Shown one piece after another: positions 8,289 to 15,417 of a stretch of DNA of 57,683 nucleotides. The translations under genes were made by a program, and so were the position numbers. The DNA lies in assembly GCA_934202525.1 (NCBI GenBank), contig CAKPYB010000020.1, positions 1 to 57,683 of the forward strand. The letters are read 5' to 3'. A model generated the notes under the pieces. It did not search any database. It had not been told where the DNA came from and saw only the letters and a program-made list of their open reading frames with translations. The first letter of the stretch is position 1. The number at the start of each line of letters is the position of its first letter. Source of the stretch: an uncultured Prevotella sp. GTDB lineage: Bacteria > Bacteroidota > Bacteroidia > Bacteroidales > Bacteroidaceae.

Positions 8289-9734
8289 ATGAGCGATAAT
8301 AAGAAACAGATGATGGACATTCAAAAGGTCAAGTCTTTCAGCGTTGCTGTCAGCGATGAGCATCAGCGCAATTGGGGAGATGATCTCTTTTCAAGGAAGG
8401 AGAATGATCCAAAATACAACTATGATCGTAGTCGCACCCGACTTAACTTTCAGGTGTCGAAAGGCGGAGAACTTGGACCAGTAGATAAGACCAAGTCCAT
8501 AACAGACAAAATCGAGCAAGCCATCAAGAACAGAGTGACAGGCAGAGTGAATGCCACATCAAACCGCGCTGTGAGCATTGTCTTTGGTGGTAACCGCGAG
8601 CAGATGCGCAAACTCGCATTTGGCGACCAGACAATCAGTGAGAATGGCAACAACTGGGATGTTGACAGTTGCAGTGGCATAGACAGATGGGCAACGGACA
8701 TATATGACTTTTGTTGTCGGGAGTTTGGTGAAGAAAATGTCGTTTCGTTCATTGTTCATTTGGACGAACTCAATCCTCATGCACATGCAGTCATTGTCCC
8801 CATCACAAAGGATGGCAGACTGAGCGCAAAGGATATGTTTGGTGGAAACGACATGAATCAAGCAAGAACAAGGATGCGTGAACTTCACAGCCGACTTGCA
8901 GAGGTTAATGAAAAGTATGGACTGGAACGTGGCGATGACATCACCATAACTGGAGCTAAGCACAAGTCAACAGAAACTTATCGCAGGGAGTTGGCTGAAG
9001 AATGCCGCACTTTGTCAAATGAAGTAGGCATGAAGAAGACGCTTCTTTCAGGTCTTAATAGTAGCATCACAAAAGTAGAGACGAAAATCAAGGCTCTGCA
9101 GACTATGGTCAGCAATCTGGAGAAAGCGGAAGCAGATAAGCAAGCGACCATAGTCGAACTTGAAGACTATATGAAGAACCATCTTGGTGATGCGGAGAAG
9201 ATTAAGACTCAAATCATTGCCCAAAGACAAGAACTGTTTGAGGTACGAAGCAAGTTGAATGATAAGAAAATGAAACTTACTCAGGCAAGATTGCAACTTG
9301 AATCATTGCAAAAAGACACTGCTCACATTGCAGCCTTAAACAAGGAAGTCAATACTGCCTTTAAGAAGTCTGCTTTGTCTTATCAACGGCAGATAACTAA
9401 TAAGTTGTGGGCACAAGCAGGTGCTACAGTTTTGAATGAGATTGCCAACATCTATCCTCGCATGACGAGCATCCACGATAGCGGTCTCTTTGACGACACT
9501 TTCGCTCTTGATTTTATCAACAATGGGAGTAAAATCATACAATGTGCTACTTACCTGTATCTTGGCTATATCAACGAGGCGACCAACTTTGCGGAAAGTC
9601 AAGGTGGCGGCGGTAGTGATACCAAAGATTGGGGACGAGAAAAGGATGAAGATGAATGGGATTGGATAAAACGTTGCTTACGCCAGGCTTCAAAAATGAT
9701 GAAGGCGAGGAGGGGAAGAGGTGTAAGACTATAA
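8289..9734 (+). CDS. MobV-family (Pre/Mob) relaxase
   Basis: The 481-residue protein carries the MobV signature HLDELNPHAHAVIVPIT (about residues 155-171), the His-rich metal-binding motif of Pre/Mob relaxases, followed by GRLSAKDMFGG. The N-terminal 200 residues are the relaxase domain. Residues about 240-360 form a long coiled coil and the C-terminus is basic. Relaxases nick oriT and pilot the strand into a recipient, using a helper element's conjugation machinery, since no transfer genes lie in the window. With the integrase and primase genes this defines a mobilizable rather than self-transmissible element. Confidence 0.9.
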   Translation: MSDNKKQMMDIQKVKSFSVAVSDEHQRNWGDDLFSRKENDPKYNYDRSRTRLNFQVSKGGELGPVDKTKSITDKIEQAIKNRVTGRVNATSNRAVSIVFGGNREQMRKLAFGDQTISENGNNWDVDSCSGIDRWATDIYDFCCREFGEENVVSFIVHLDELNPHAHAVIVPITKDGRLSAKDMFGGNDMNQARTRMRELHSRLAEVNEKYGLERGDDITITGAKHKSTETYRRELAEECRTLSNEVGMKKTLLSGLNSSITKVETKIKALQTMVSNLEKAEADKQATIVELEDYMKNHLGDAEKIKTQIIAQRQELFEVRSKLNDKKMKLTQARLQLESLQKDTAHIAALNKEVNTAFKKSALSYQRQITNKLWAQAGATVLNEIANIYPRMTSIHDSGLFDDTFALDFINNGSKIIQCATYLYLGYINEATNFAESQGGGGSDTKDWGREKDEDEWDWIKRCLRQASKMMKARRGRGVRL

Positions 9735-9759
9735 TTCCACGCCTATTAATAACAGAAAA

Positions 9760-9797
9760 CAGAGCCTATACTCTCTTCATCGGAGAATATAGGCTCT
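9760..9797. terminator. Hairpin between the relaxase gene and the cargo operon
   Basis: CAGAGCCTATA and TATAGGCTCTG form an 11-bp stem, with possible inner TCTC/GAGA pairs. It lies between two convergent genes and has no strong T run, so it may slow transcription from either side. Confidence 0.5.
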
Positions 9798-9874
9798 GCG
9801 GCTCATGCAATTTCCCAAATACAGGTTTTTAAAAGTGGATAAAATTTGAATCAAACATACACCTTAGCCTGCTA

Positions 9875-10813
9875 TTACTTCACTGTGAGTGTCACCTGGT
9901 TTGTGAGACCAGCATCGTTTAGTCTATCTTTCAAGAAGGCTATGGTTGCCTCATTACAGCCTATTGCTTTAATTTCTTTCAATGCTTTACATCCAGCAAA
10001 CATATAGTATTGTATGGTGGTAACGTTTGAAAAATCGCAGTTGCTGAAATCAATTGATTCCAATGCACTGCAACTATTAAACATATTACCTGTGGATGAA
10101 ACACCAGTCAAATTGCAGCTGCTGAAATCAATGGATTTTAATGCACTACAATTGCTAAACATGCCATACAAGTTATTAACAGAAGAAAAGTCACAATTAC
10201 AGAAATCAACAGATTCTAATTTTTTGCATCCAAAAAACATGTATCTTAATTCTGTTAATTTATTCGTAAGCCCCATTCCTTTAAAAGAGAACGAGGTTAA
10301 ATTGCTCATATATGAAAAAGCATTAAGTAATGTCCATACTTTGCTGAAATTGCAGTTCTCGAAGGTTACTGACGATGCTTCAGATTTGTAGAGGATTTGC
10401 TGTAAGGAAGTAACTTGCTCACCGTCAATATTTATAAATTTTATGGATTTGGCACCATTCGTGTAAGACCGGATATAATTACGATCATTATGGTTTATCG
10501 AGCCGTATATTATAAACTGACCTGTAGATGCAGCTTCTTTTACCAAATCTGCGGTCAATGTGCCTGCTACACAGTAGATGGCTTTACCATCAAGGGTAGT
10601 AGGTATCTCATCTTGTGGGTGTTGAGTAGGTATGTTGGCTATGATTTTATCCTCAATAGCCAACTGCGTAGCATTGTCTTTTAGAGTGATGCTTGTAGCA
10701 GGATAGGTGCTACCATTGATTTTAAAGAGGTTACACAAATGAGATTGGGTCTGAGCCAATACTGGAGCAACCATCATTGAAAATATTATTGATATATAAA
10801 TTATATGTTTCAT
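9875..10813 (-). CDS. Secreted BspA/DUF285-type repeat protein
   Basis: Translation from the ATG at 10813, which is preceded by AAAAGAGAAAA, gives about 312 residues; an upstream start at 10849 would overlap the peptide gene. A signal peptide ends at LAQ (about residue 20). From about residue 150 there are five or more repeats of about 24 residues of the form ALxSIDFSxCDFSxVxxxxxMFxxC, the DUF285/BspA-like solenoid. Such proteins are usually surface-exposed and bind host or bacterial partners. It is the last gene of the minus-strand cargo operon. The C-terminus ends in TVK without an obvious sorting domain. Confidence 0.8.
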   Translation of the reverse strand: MKHIIYISIIFSMMVAPVLAQTQSHLCNLFKINGSTYPATSITLKDNATQLAIEDKIIANIPTQHPQDEIPTTLDGKAIYCVAGTLTADLVKEAASTGQFIIYGSINHNDRNYIRSYTNGAKSIKFINIDGEQVTSLQQILYKSEASSVTFENCNFSKVWTLLNAFSYMSNLTSFSFKGMGLTNKLTELRYMFFGCKKLESVDFCNCDFSSVNNLYGMFSNCSALKSIDFSSCNLTGVSSTGNMFNSCSALESIDFSNCDFSNVTTIQYYMFAGCKALKEIKAIGCNEATIAFLKDRLNDAGLTNQVTLTVK

Positions 10814-10845
10814 ATTTTTCTCTTTTATCTGACTAATTACTAATA

Positions 10846-11013
10846 TCATTCAGCCCAAAGGCCGCCTTCACTATCACGCAAATTGCCTACATTATCTTCC
10901 CCATAGTCTTCATCATTTGCAAAGTTGATAGTATTGCCAGACCCAGCTAATATTTGCTGTGGCTCAATTTCCACAACCTCTACTTGTGGCTTGATATATC
11001 TTTTTTTGTTCAT
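10846..11013 (-). CDS. Small 55-residue peptide with KYIKP-type leader
   Basis: An ORF of 56 codons including stop begins MNKKRYIKPQVEVVEIEP and continues QQILAGSG, then an Asn/Asp/Gly/Glu-rich tail ending GGLWAE. Bacteroidales genomes carry many short peptides with the same leader (Lys-Tyr-Ile-Lys-Pro, a Val/Glu-rich stretch, then LAGSG). The leader resembles a recognition sequence, with the G-S-G site as a possible processing point. It starts 12 nt after the secreted-protein gene and ends 32 nt before the LRR gene start, so it belongs to the operon. No maturation enzyme or transporter is visible next to it. Confidence 0.7.
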   Translation of the reverse strand: MNKKRYIKPQVEVVEIEPQQILAGSGNTINFANDEDYGEDNVGNLRDSEGGLWAE

Positions 11014-11025
11014 ATTGATTGCATA

Positions 11026-12621
11026 TTATTTAATGATAATTTTGCGAGTGGTATTACCATTCTTGACGATGTTAATACCCTTTTGCAGAGCATTTATGCG
11101 ACGACCTTGCATGTCGTAGTATTCAGCCTTATTGTCTGAGGTGATGGCATTTAACGAATCTACGGCTGTAGTTTCGCCTTTAACGACCATTCTCAATTGC
11201 TTGGCATTGTTACTTTGAGAAAGTTTGGTAACATAAGCACGGTAAGGTTTGGAATTTACCGTTTTGTTTTTCTCATTTTCAAGTAACTTCCCAACATTCC
11301 ACCAGAGCCCTTTCAGTAAGACGAAGTCGTCAAAATTGTCTGTAGGTGTGAACTGCTTTTCGGCATACGTTCCTACAAGCTGGTATTCATTGCCTTCTGT
11401 CGTTGATCCAGGTAGAACTTTTGGTGCAGTCATAGCTTCTTCTTCAGCTATATTCAACGTAGTTTCGCCATCGTTGAGTTTCACAATAAGTGGTGTACCT
11501 GCAGCAACTTTACCTTTCTGCTCTTCTAACACTATGGCATCCTCTGTGGCAGAACATAACGTATACAATTGATAGTTCTTGTTGCTCGTGTTAGACATGT
11601 CAATCTCGAATGGCAGACAGAGCGTATTCCAACCTGTCATTTGTCGAGTATAAGTAGCTTTGTTGGCTTTGAATGTGGCATCAGTATCGTATCCACTACC
11701 ATCTGTTATGTCAAGCTCCGCTACAGCCAAGTCACCTGTTAAGGATGTAGCATTTATTTCTTCGCCGTTGATGTTAACCCAACGCTTGGCATCATGCGTA
11801 CAGTTCTCTGCCAAACATTTCATAGTCCAACTGCCGTTTTCTGCATCTTGTGTGGTCTGCATCTTGTGTGGCCATGCTGTGGCCATGCTCTTTACCATGA
11901 CGTTTGGCAATACCAATTCTCCGTCTGTAGAGGTGAATTTTCCATTGCTTTCCTCACAGACATATTTAGGATTCGTGCTTTGTGGATAAGCCATAACAGA
12001 ACCATCCCAAAGTCCGATGCTTAGCATTGGTTCTCCATTTGCGTCATACGAATAGATGCTCACGCCACAACCTGCACGTTGACATGTTTTTGAGTGTTTG
12101 CCATCAGTCGCATCCTCCCATGCTGTAGGAAAGTCATGATACAGGATGGGTGAAGACTCTATAACCTCCTCTCCTCCACAACTCTCACACGTTCCATATT
12201 TATACCCAGGTGTTACACAGGTGGCGGGTGTCTCTTTGTAAATAAGTTCATGCTTTCCAAGTTCAACTTTTTTACCGGTCATGTCTACTTTTATGCAATA
12301 TTTTGTCGCTTCGTATATATTTTTTAACCAATATTCACCACTTGTCATTTCCATATTTTCTTCTATTATTCCCGAGTTTTCGGACGGGACAAAGCTAAAA
12401 CCGTCAAATATATATTCACCAGTCGATTCATCAAAAATTCTGAACGAATACCGGGAACCCATTTCTATTTCCACTGTAATCCTATATATTGGATATTGTC
12501 CTTGAAAGGCTTCTTGGTTATATCTATCTTGTAAATACAAACCTTGTGCATGCGACGCTGCTAACGAACCTATAAACAAAATGAGAAATAGTATTCTCTT
12601 TAAATAAGTATGAAATATCAT
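11026..12621 (-). CDS. Secreted protein with Cys-rich middle and C-terminal Bacteroidota tail
   Basis: From the ATG at 12621 (a TTG two codons earlier is less likely) the product is about 531 residues. It has a signal peptide ending near ASHAQ (about 25) and several Cys pairs resembling small metal or disulfide modules (CVTPGYKYGTCESCGG near 135-150, CQRAGCG near 183, CLAENCTHD near 272). The end of the protein, YYDMQGRRINAL followed by KGINIVKNG and IIIK, is the typical C-terminal tail of Prevotella surface proteins. That tail is possibly a type IX secretion or anchoring signal. The middle part is beta-rich and unassigned. It is in the cargo operon, but a 109-bp MITE lies between it and the lectin gene. 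Confidence 0.7.
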   Translation of the reverse strand: MIFHTYLKRILFLILFIGSLAASHAQGLYLQDRYNQEAFQGQYPIYRITVEIEMGSRYSFRIFDESTGEYIFDGFSFVPSENSGIIEENMEMTSGEYWLKNIYEATKYCIKVDMTGKKVELGKHELIYKETPATCVTPGYKYGTCESCGGEEVIESSPILYHDFPTAWEDATDGKHSKTCQRAGCGVSIYSYDANGEPMLSIGLWDGSVMAYPQSTNPKYVCEESNGKFTSTDGELVLPNVMVKSMATAWPHKMQTTQDAENGSWTMKCLAENCTHDAKRWVNINGEEINATSLTGDLAVAELDITDGSGYDTDATFKANKATYTRQMTGWNTLCLPFEIDMSNTSNKNYQLYTLCSATEDAIVLEEQKGKVAAGTPLIVKLNDGETTLNIAEEEAMTAPKVLPGSTTEGNEYQLVGTYAEKQFTPTDNFDDFVLLKGLWWNVGKLLENEKNKTVNSKPYRAYVTKLSQSNNAKQLRMVVKGETTAVDSLNAITSDNKAEYYDMQGRRINALQKGINIVKNGNTTRKIIIK

Positions 12622-12645
12622 TATCAAAATGCGATTTAAATATTA

Positions 12646-12766
12646 ATGTAAGAGTCCACTTTAAAAAGTAGTTTTTGGTTCTTTATCCTATAAATGCCAT
12701 CTGATTATCAGATGGTTACATTTTAAGAAATTATCAAAAATGACTTTCTCAAGTGGACTCATGTAA
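12646..12766. mobile_element. 109-bp MITE-like element with 6-bp target duplication
   Basis: The element spans 12652-12760. Its ends are perfect 10-bp inverted repeats, GAGTCCACTT and AAGTGGACTC, and similarity continues inward for about 26 bp (AAAGT and TTTTTG are also mirrored). It is flanked by direct copies of ATGTAA at 12646-12651 and 12761-12766. The centre holds a perfect palindrome at 12697-12715. It has no ORF, so a transposase supplied elsewhere must have moved it. It sits between two genes of one operon and could form a long hairpin in the transcript. Confidence 0.8.
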
Positions 12767-12777
12767 CAAAATTTGGA

Positions 12778-13161
12778 TTAACCCTTATGCGTCCAACCTA
12801 CAATGTTGACATAGATGTCGTTATAGTCATTGTCGGTGTAATCTTCTACTGCCAAATCGAAAGATTTACCGACAATATTACCATTATCATCTGTAATGTC
12901 TATAAGGGTAGGTTTGCCTTTTAGCTCATACTTAGTATCCACATCAATAGTCAGTGTAAGCTTACTACCTGTAAAGAATGTGGCGCCTAATGCCAATGGA
13001 GGATCAATTGAGGTGTTCAAATAATTCTGTTTCTTTGCAGAAAAATACTCTTTCCCATTGTCGTCTTTCAATACAACCTTTGTAGGAAGGGCGTTCTGGG
13101 TTGTCACAAACCAAGAAATGTATGCGTTCTTCGGCATGTCTACGTTAATTATTCTATTCAT
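12778..13161 (-). CDS. LecB (PA-IIL)-like calcium-dependent lectin
   Basis: The 127-residue protein matches the LecB fold in order: start near MPKNAYISWFV, TGSKLTLTIDVDT in the middle and EDYTDNDYND near the end. LecB calcium ligands E95, D99, D101, N103 and D104 correspond to E106, D110, D112, N114 and D115. LecB Asn21 aligns with N23. The chain ends in Gly127, as LecB ends in the Gly whose carboxylate binds calcium in the partner subunit. The specificity loop after N23 reads A-L-P. No signal peptide is present, as in LecB itself. The gene starts 5 nt after the hydrolase stop. The likely role is binding of fucose- or mannose-type sugars; the assignment is by motif only. Confidence 0.8.
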   Translation of the reverse strand: MNRIINVDMPKNAYISWFVTTQNALPTKVVLKDDNGKEYFSAKKQNYLNTSIDPPLALGATFFTGSKLTLTIDVDTKYELKGKPTLIDITDDNGNIVGKSFDLAVEDYTDNDYNDIYVNIVGWTHKG

Positions 13162-13166
13162 AAGCG

Positions 13167-14978
13167 TTACTTGTTTTGATTGTTAAAATTCTTAAACGTA
13201 TATAATTTCACACAATTGTCAAGTTCTTCATTTGAGAGTTTCTCATAATGGATGCCAGCAGAGTTGAGTATACCTAAAGAAGGAATGATGGTATCTCCGT
13301 TGTTTGCTTGGACAAACAGTTCTCCCTTGTATGACAAAACACCACTTAATGAGGTAGAACCTGTTGATGTTCTTCTCTTGTATGGATAAATGCCAAATGA
13401 GATTTCTAAGAACTTAGCAGCTGTCTCATCTGCTGCCTCATTGACTGCGTTGGTATAAAGCATGGCGCAGTTGTGCCATCTTGACAAACACTCTGCTACT
13501 CCAACAAACATATTGCTTTGCCCTGAGTTATCGGATATGACAAGCATCAAGTCCGCAAAGTCACAGTATCTGTGTAATGGATTGCGAGCATCTAGTAAGT
13601 CCATAGCATCTCTACAAATAGCCACACCAACTACGCAATCTTTATAGCCAAGCAAGGTTATGCTGCCATCCAACTGCAAATCTTCAAGCAGTAGGTCATA
13701 GTGACTTGGTGGATAGGTGTTGGTATTGAATCCGTATGCTTGTGCCACGCTTTCGGAATAGCCCATGGAGAAAGGAAATACCTTGTTGTATTCTCCCAAT
13801 TCATTCCACTTGCCATTCGAGTCTTTTGCCAATAGGGTGGTCGTATTGGTGTATTGCGAACCAGTCGGCTTATAGTAGCTACCTGCAACAACCAACTCTA
13901 ATTGGCTGTCTGCTGACTTTTGATTCAAACAATCAGTCAAGTAAGCAATCTTGTTGCTGTTGATGAACAATTCTGGGAAAATAAGTATTTTAGCTTCCGA
14001 AGAACTGTCCACACTCTTCTTGATGATAGTCTCAACCTTTTCTACATCTGCACCTTCATATACATGGATACCAACATTTCTGAAGTTTAATCCTCGTGTG
14101 GCATCCATCCCAAGATGAACATCAGGTGAGGCATGACTGGCAGAGGCGGTTAGAAGACCATTGCTGTCAAATAGTGTGGCATTACCTATCTTACCATGAA
14201 TCGAGTTGAATTGTTTGAGCTCTGTGTTGTTCAGTAATATACCTCGTATGCTTTGGAATGGACAGCTTCCCAATGTAGTTCTATCTTCACGCCATTGCTT
14301 CTTACCCAGTACAAGTAGAAGATTATTGTACTCCACATACCTTAGATACTCATCACCTTGACCAGAAACCATGTCGTCATACACCTTCAATATGGCGAAA
14401 ATTAAAGCTCGATGTTCTTCTACTGTCTTGATGCTTGCAAGTTTTGTTAAGTACCAATTGCTAAAGACGAGCTTAGAATCGTATGTCTGCATTTCATTGG
14501 CATACTCTCCCACATACTCATTTGTTATGTAGTTCATCACTATCTTATCCTTGTATTGTAGGTACAAGCTATAAGCATAAGCTATGAACGCTTCGTCTGA
14601 ATCCCATTTAACGGTGTCTGCAAAAGAGTTGATTTCAAGTTGGAATGTTACCTTCTTTCCATCTTCTCCTTCTCGTGTACCGTTACAAATATGGGTATAT
14701 CCTATTAATTCTCCATCATTCATTAGGTTGTGATAAGACGAAAATGTCAACTCATAGTCTTTATTCGATGATAGTTCCAATGTCAGAGTATTACCCGTCG
14801 CAATATCCTCACCAGACATCAATGGATAATACCTCGCTTGTCCTTCTTTAGATATACCAAAAATCTCACGATTGGCACATGACAACTTCATGTTGATGTT
14901 GTCTGGACTTCGCATCGTAACAGTCCAAGATAACGGACTGTTAGTCCCTGCTGTTTGAAAGTTGTAATTCTTGTGCAT
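13167..14978 (-). CDS. Carbon-nitrogen hydrolase with N-terminal beta domain
   Basis: From the ATG at 14978 (AAAGAGG upstream) the product is 603 residues; an upstream TTG is less likely. The C-terminal part, about 300-570, is a nitrilase-superfamily domain with the triad Glu336 (IFPELF), Lys399 (EYNKVFPF) and Cys455 (AICRDAMD). These enzymes hydrolyse nitrile, amide or carbamoyl C-N bonds; the substrate is unknown. Residues 1 to about 120 form a beta domain whose pattern follows the adjacent lectin (SWTVTM, TGNTLTLELSS, NDGELIG) but lacks the DNDYND calcium motif. Residues 125-235 look helical. There is no signal peptide. It is co-transcribed with the small membrane protein 29 nt upstream and the lectin 5 nt downstream. 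Confidence 0.82.
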   Translation of the reverse strand: MHKNYNFQTAGTNSPLSWTVTMRSPDNINMKLSCANREIFGISKEGQARYYPLMSGEDIATGNTLTLELSSNKDYELTFSSYHNLMNDGELIGYTHICNGTREGEDGKKVTFQLEINSFADTVKWDSDEAFIAYAYSLYLQYKDKIVMNYITNEYVGEYANEMQTYDSKLVFSNWYLTKLASIKTVEEHRALIFAILKVYDDMVSGQGDEYLRYVEYNNLLLVLGKKQWREDRTTLGSCPFQSIRGILLNNTELKQFNSIHGKIGNATLFDSNGLLTASASHASPDVHLGMDATRGLNFRNVGIHVYEGADVEKVETIIKKSVDSSSEAKILIFPELFINSNKIAYLTDCLNQKSADSQLELVVAGSYYKPTGSQYTNTTTLLAKDSNGKWNELGEYNKVFPFSMGYSESVAQAYGFNTNTYPPSHYDLLLEDLQLDGSITLLGYKDCVVGVAICRDAMDLLDARNPLHRYCDFADLMLVISDNSGQSNMFVGVAECLSRWHNCAMLYTNAVNEAADETAAKFLEISFGIYPYKRRTSTGSTSLSGVLSYKGELFVQANNGDTIIPSLGILNSAGIHYEKLSNEELDNCVKLYTFKNFNNQNK

Positions 14979-15013
14979 AGGCAACCTCTTTTTGTTAATA
15001 TACTTTTCTTATA

Positions 15014-15265
15014 TTATTCAATGCATGATATCCAAAATCCCATTCCTGTAAGAACGAAAAAAAACAGCATTATATAAATGTACAACTGCTCTCGCTTGGC
15101 GAAATCAGTAAAGCTATACTTCTTGTTCCAATGTTCTTCCATATAATAGAGATAGTCTTTTATCATCAAGAAAATAGAAAATGCAGAAAATAGCATAACA
15201 ATTACACTGATGAAAATCAAGACTGTATTCTCTGATAGGAAAGCTGGGAATTCTGTTTCTTTCAT
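15014..15265 (-). CDS. Small protein with two transmembrane helices
   Basis: From the ATG at 15265 the product is 83 residues: a short N-terminus, a hydrophobic helix (about 13-35), a charged loop with Tyr and Lys (about 37-60), a second helix (about 61-79) and a short tail. An upstream in-frame ATG at 15385 would place the -7 box inside the gene and is rejected. It is the first gene of the cargo operon, 29 nt before the hydrolase. It could anchor or export the downstream products, but no family is recognised. Confidence 0.6.
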   Translation of the reverse strand: MKETEFPAFLSENTVLIFISVIVMLFSAFSIFLMIKDYLYYMEEHWNKKYSFTDFAKREQLYIYIMLFFFVLTGMGFWISCIE

Positions 15266-15290
15266 TTTCGTTGTTGCATTGATTTGGTAG

Positions 15291-15298
15291 CAAAGATA
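15291..15298 (-). promoter_or_regulatory. Promoter of the cargo operon
   Basis: The minus strand reads TATCTTTG followed by C, a good match to TAnnTTTG, 25 nt before the start at 15265. A matching -33 TTTG is not evident, which may mean an activator is needed. Confidence 0.6.
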
Positions 15299-15322
15299 TA
15301 AGTTTTTTGTTGAAAATGATAG

Positions 15323-15385
15323 TTGCATTCCTATGGTTGTTGTTGCATTCCTACCCAAAAAGGTGTTGCACTCATAGGAATGCAA
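15323..15385. repeat. 13-bp inverted repeat with a third copy
   Basis: TTGCATTCCTATG at 15323-15335 is perfectly complementary to CATAGGAATGCAA at 15373-15385. A further direct copy, TTGCATTCCTA, lies at 15343-15353. The group sits just upstream of the cargo operon -7 box and could be an operator for a regulator of the operon. Confidence 0.5.
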
Positions 15386-15417
15386 CAGTTTTTGAAATGT
15401 TTGTTAACGTTTGAGAA

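Noticed and set aside
15265..15385. N-terminal extension of the two-helix protein to 15385
   Set aside because: It would cover the promoter -7 box and the inverted repeats, and the added sequence looks non-coding.
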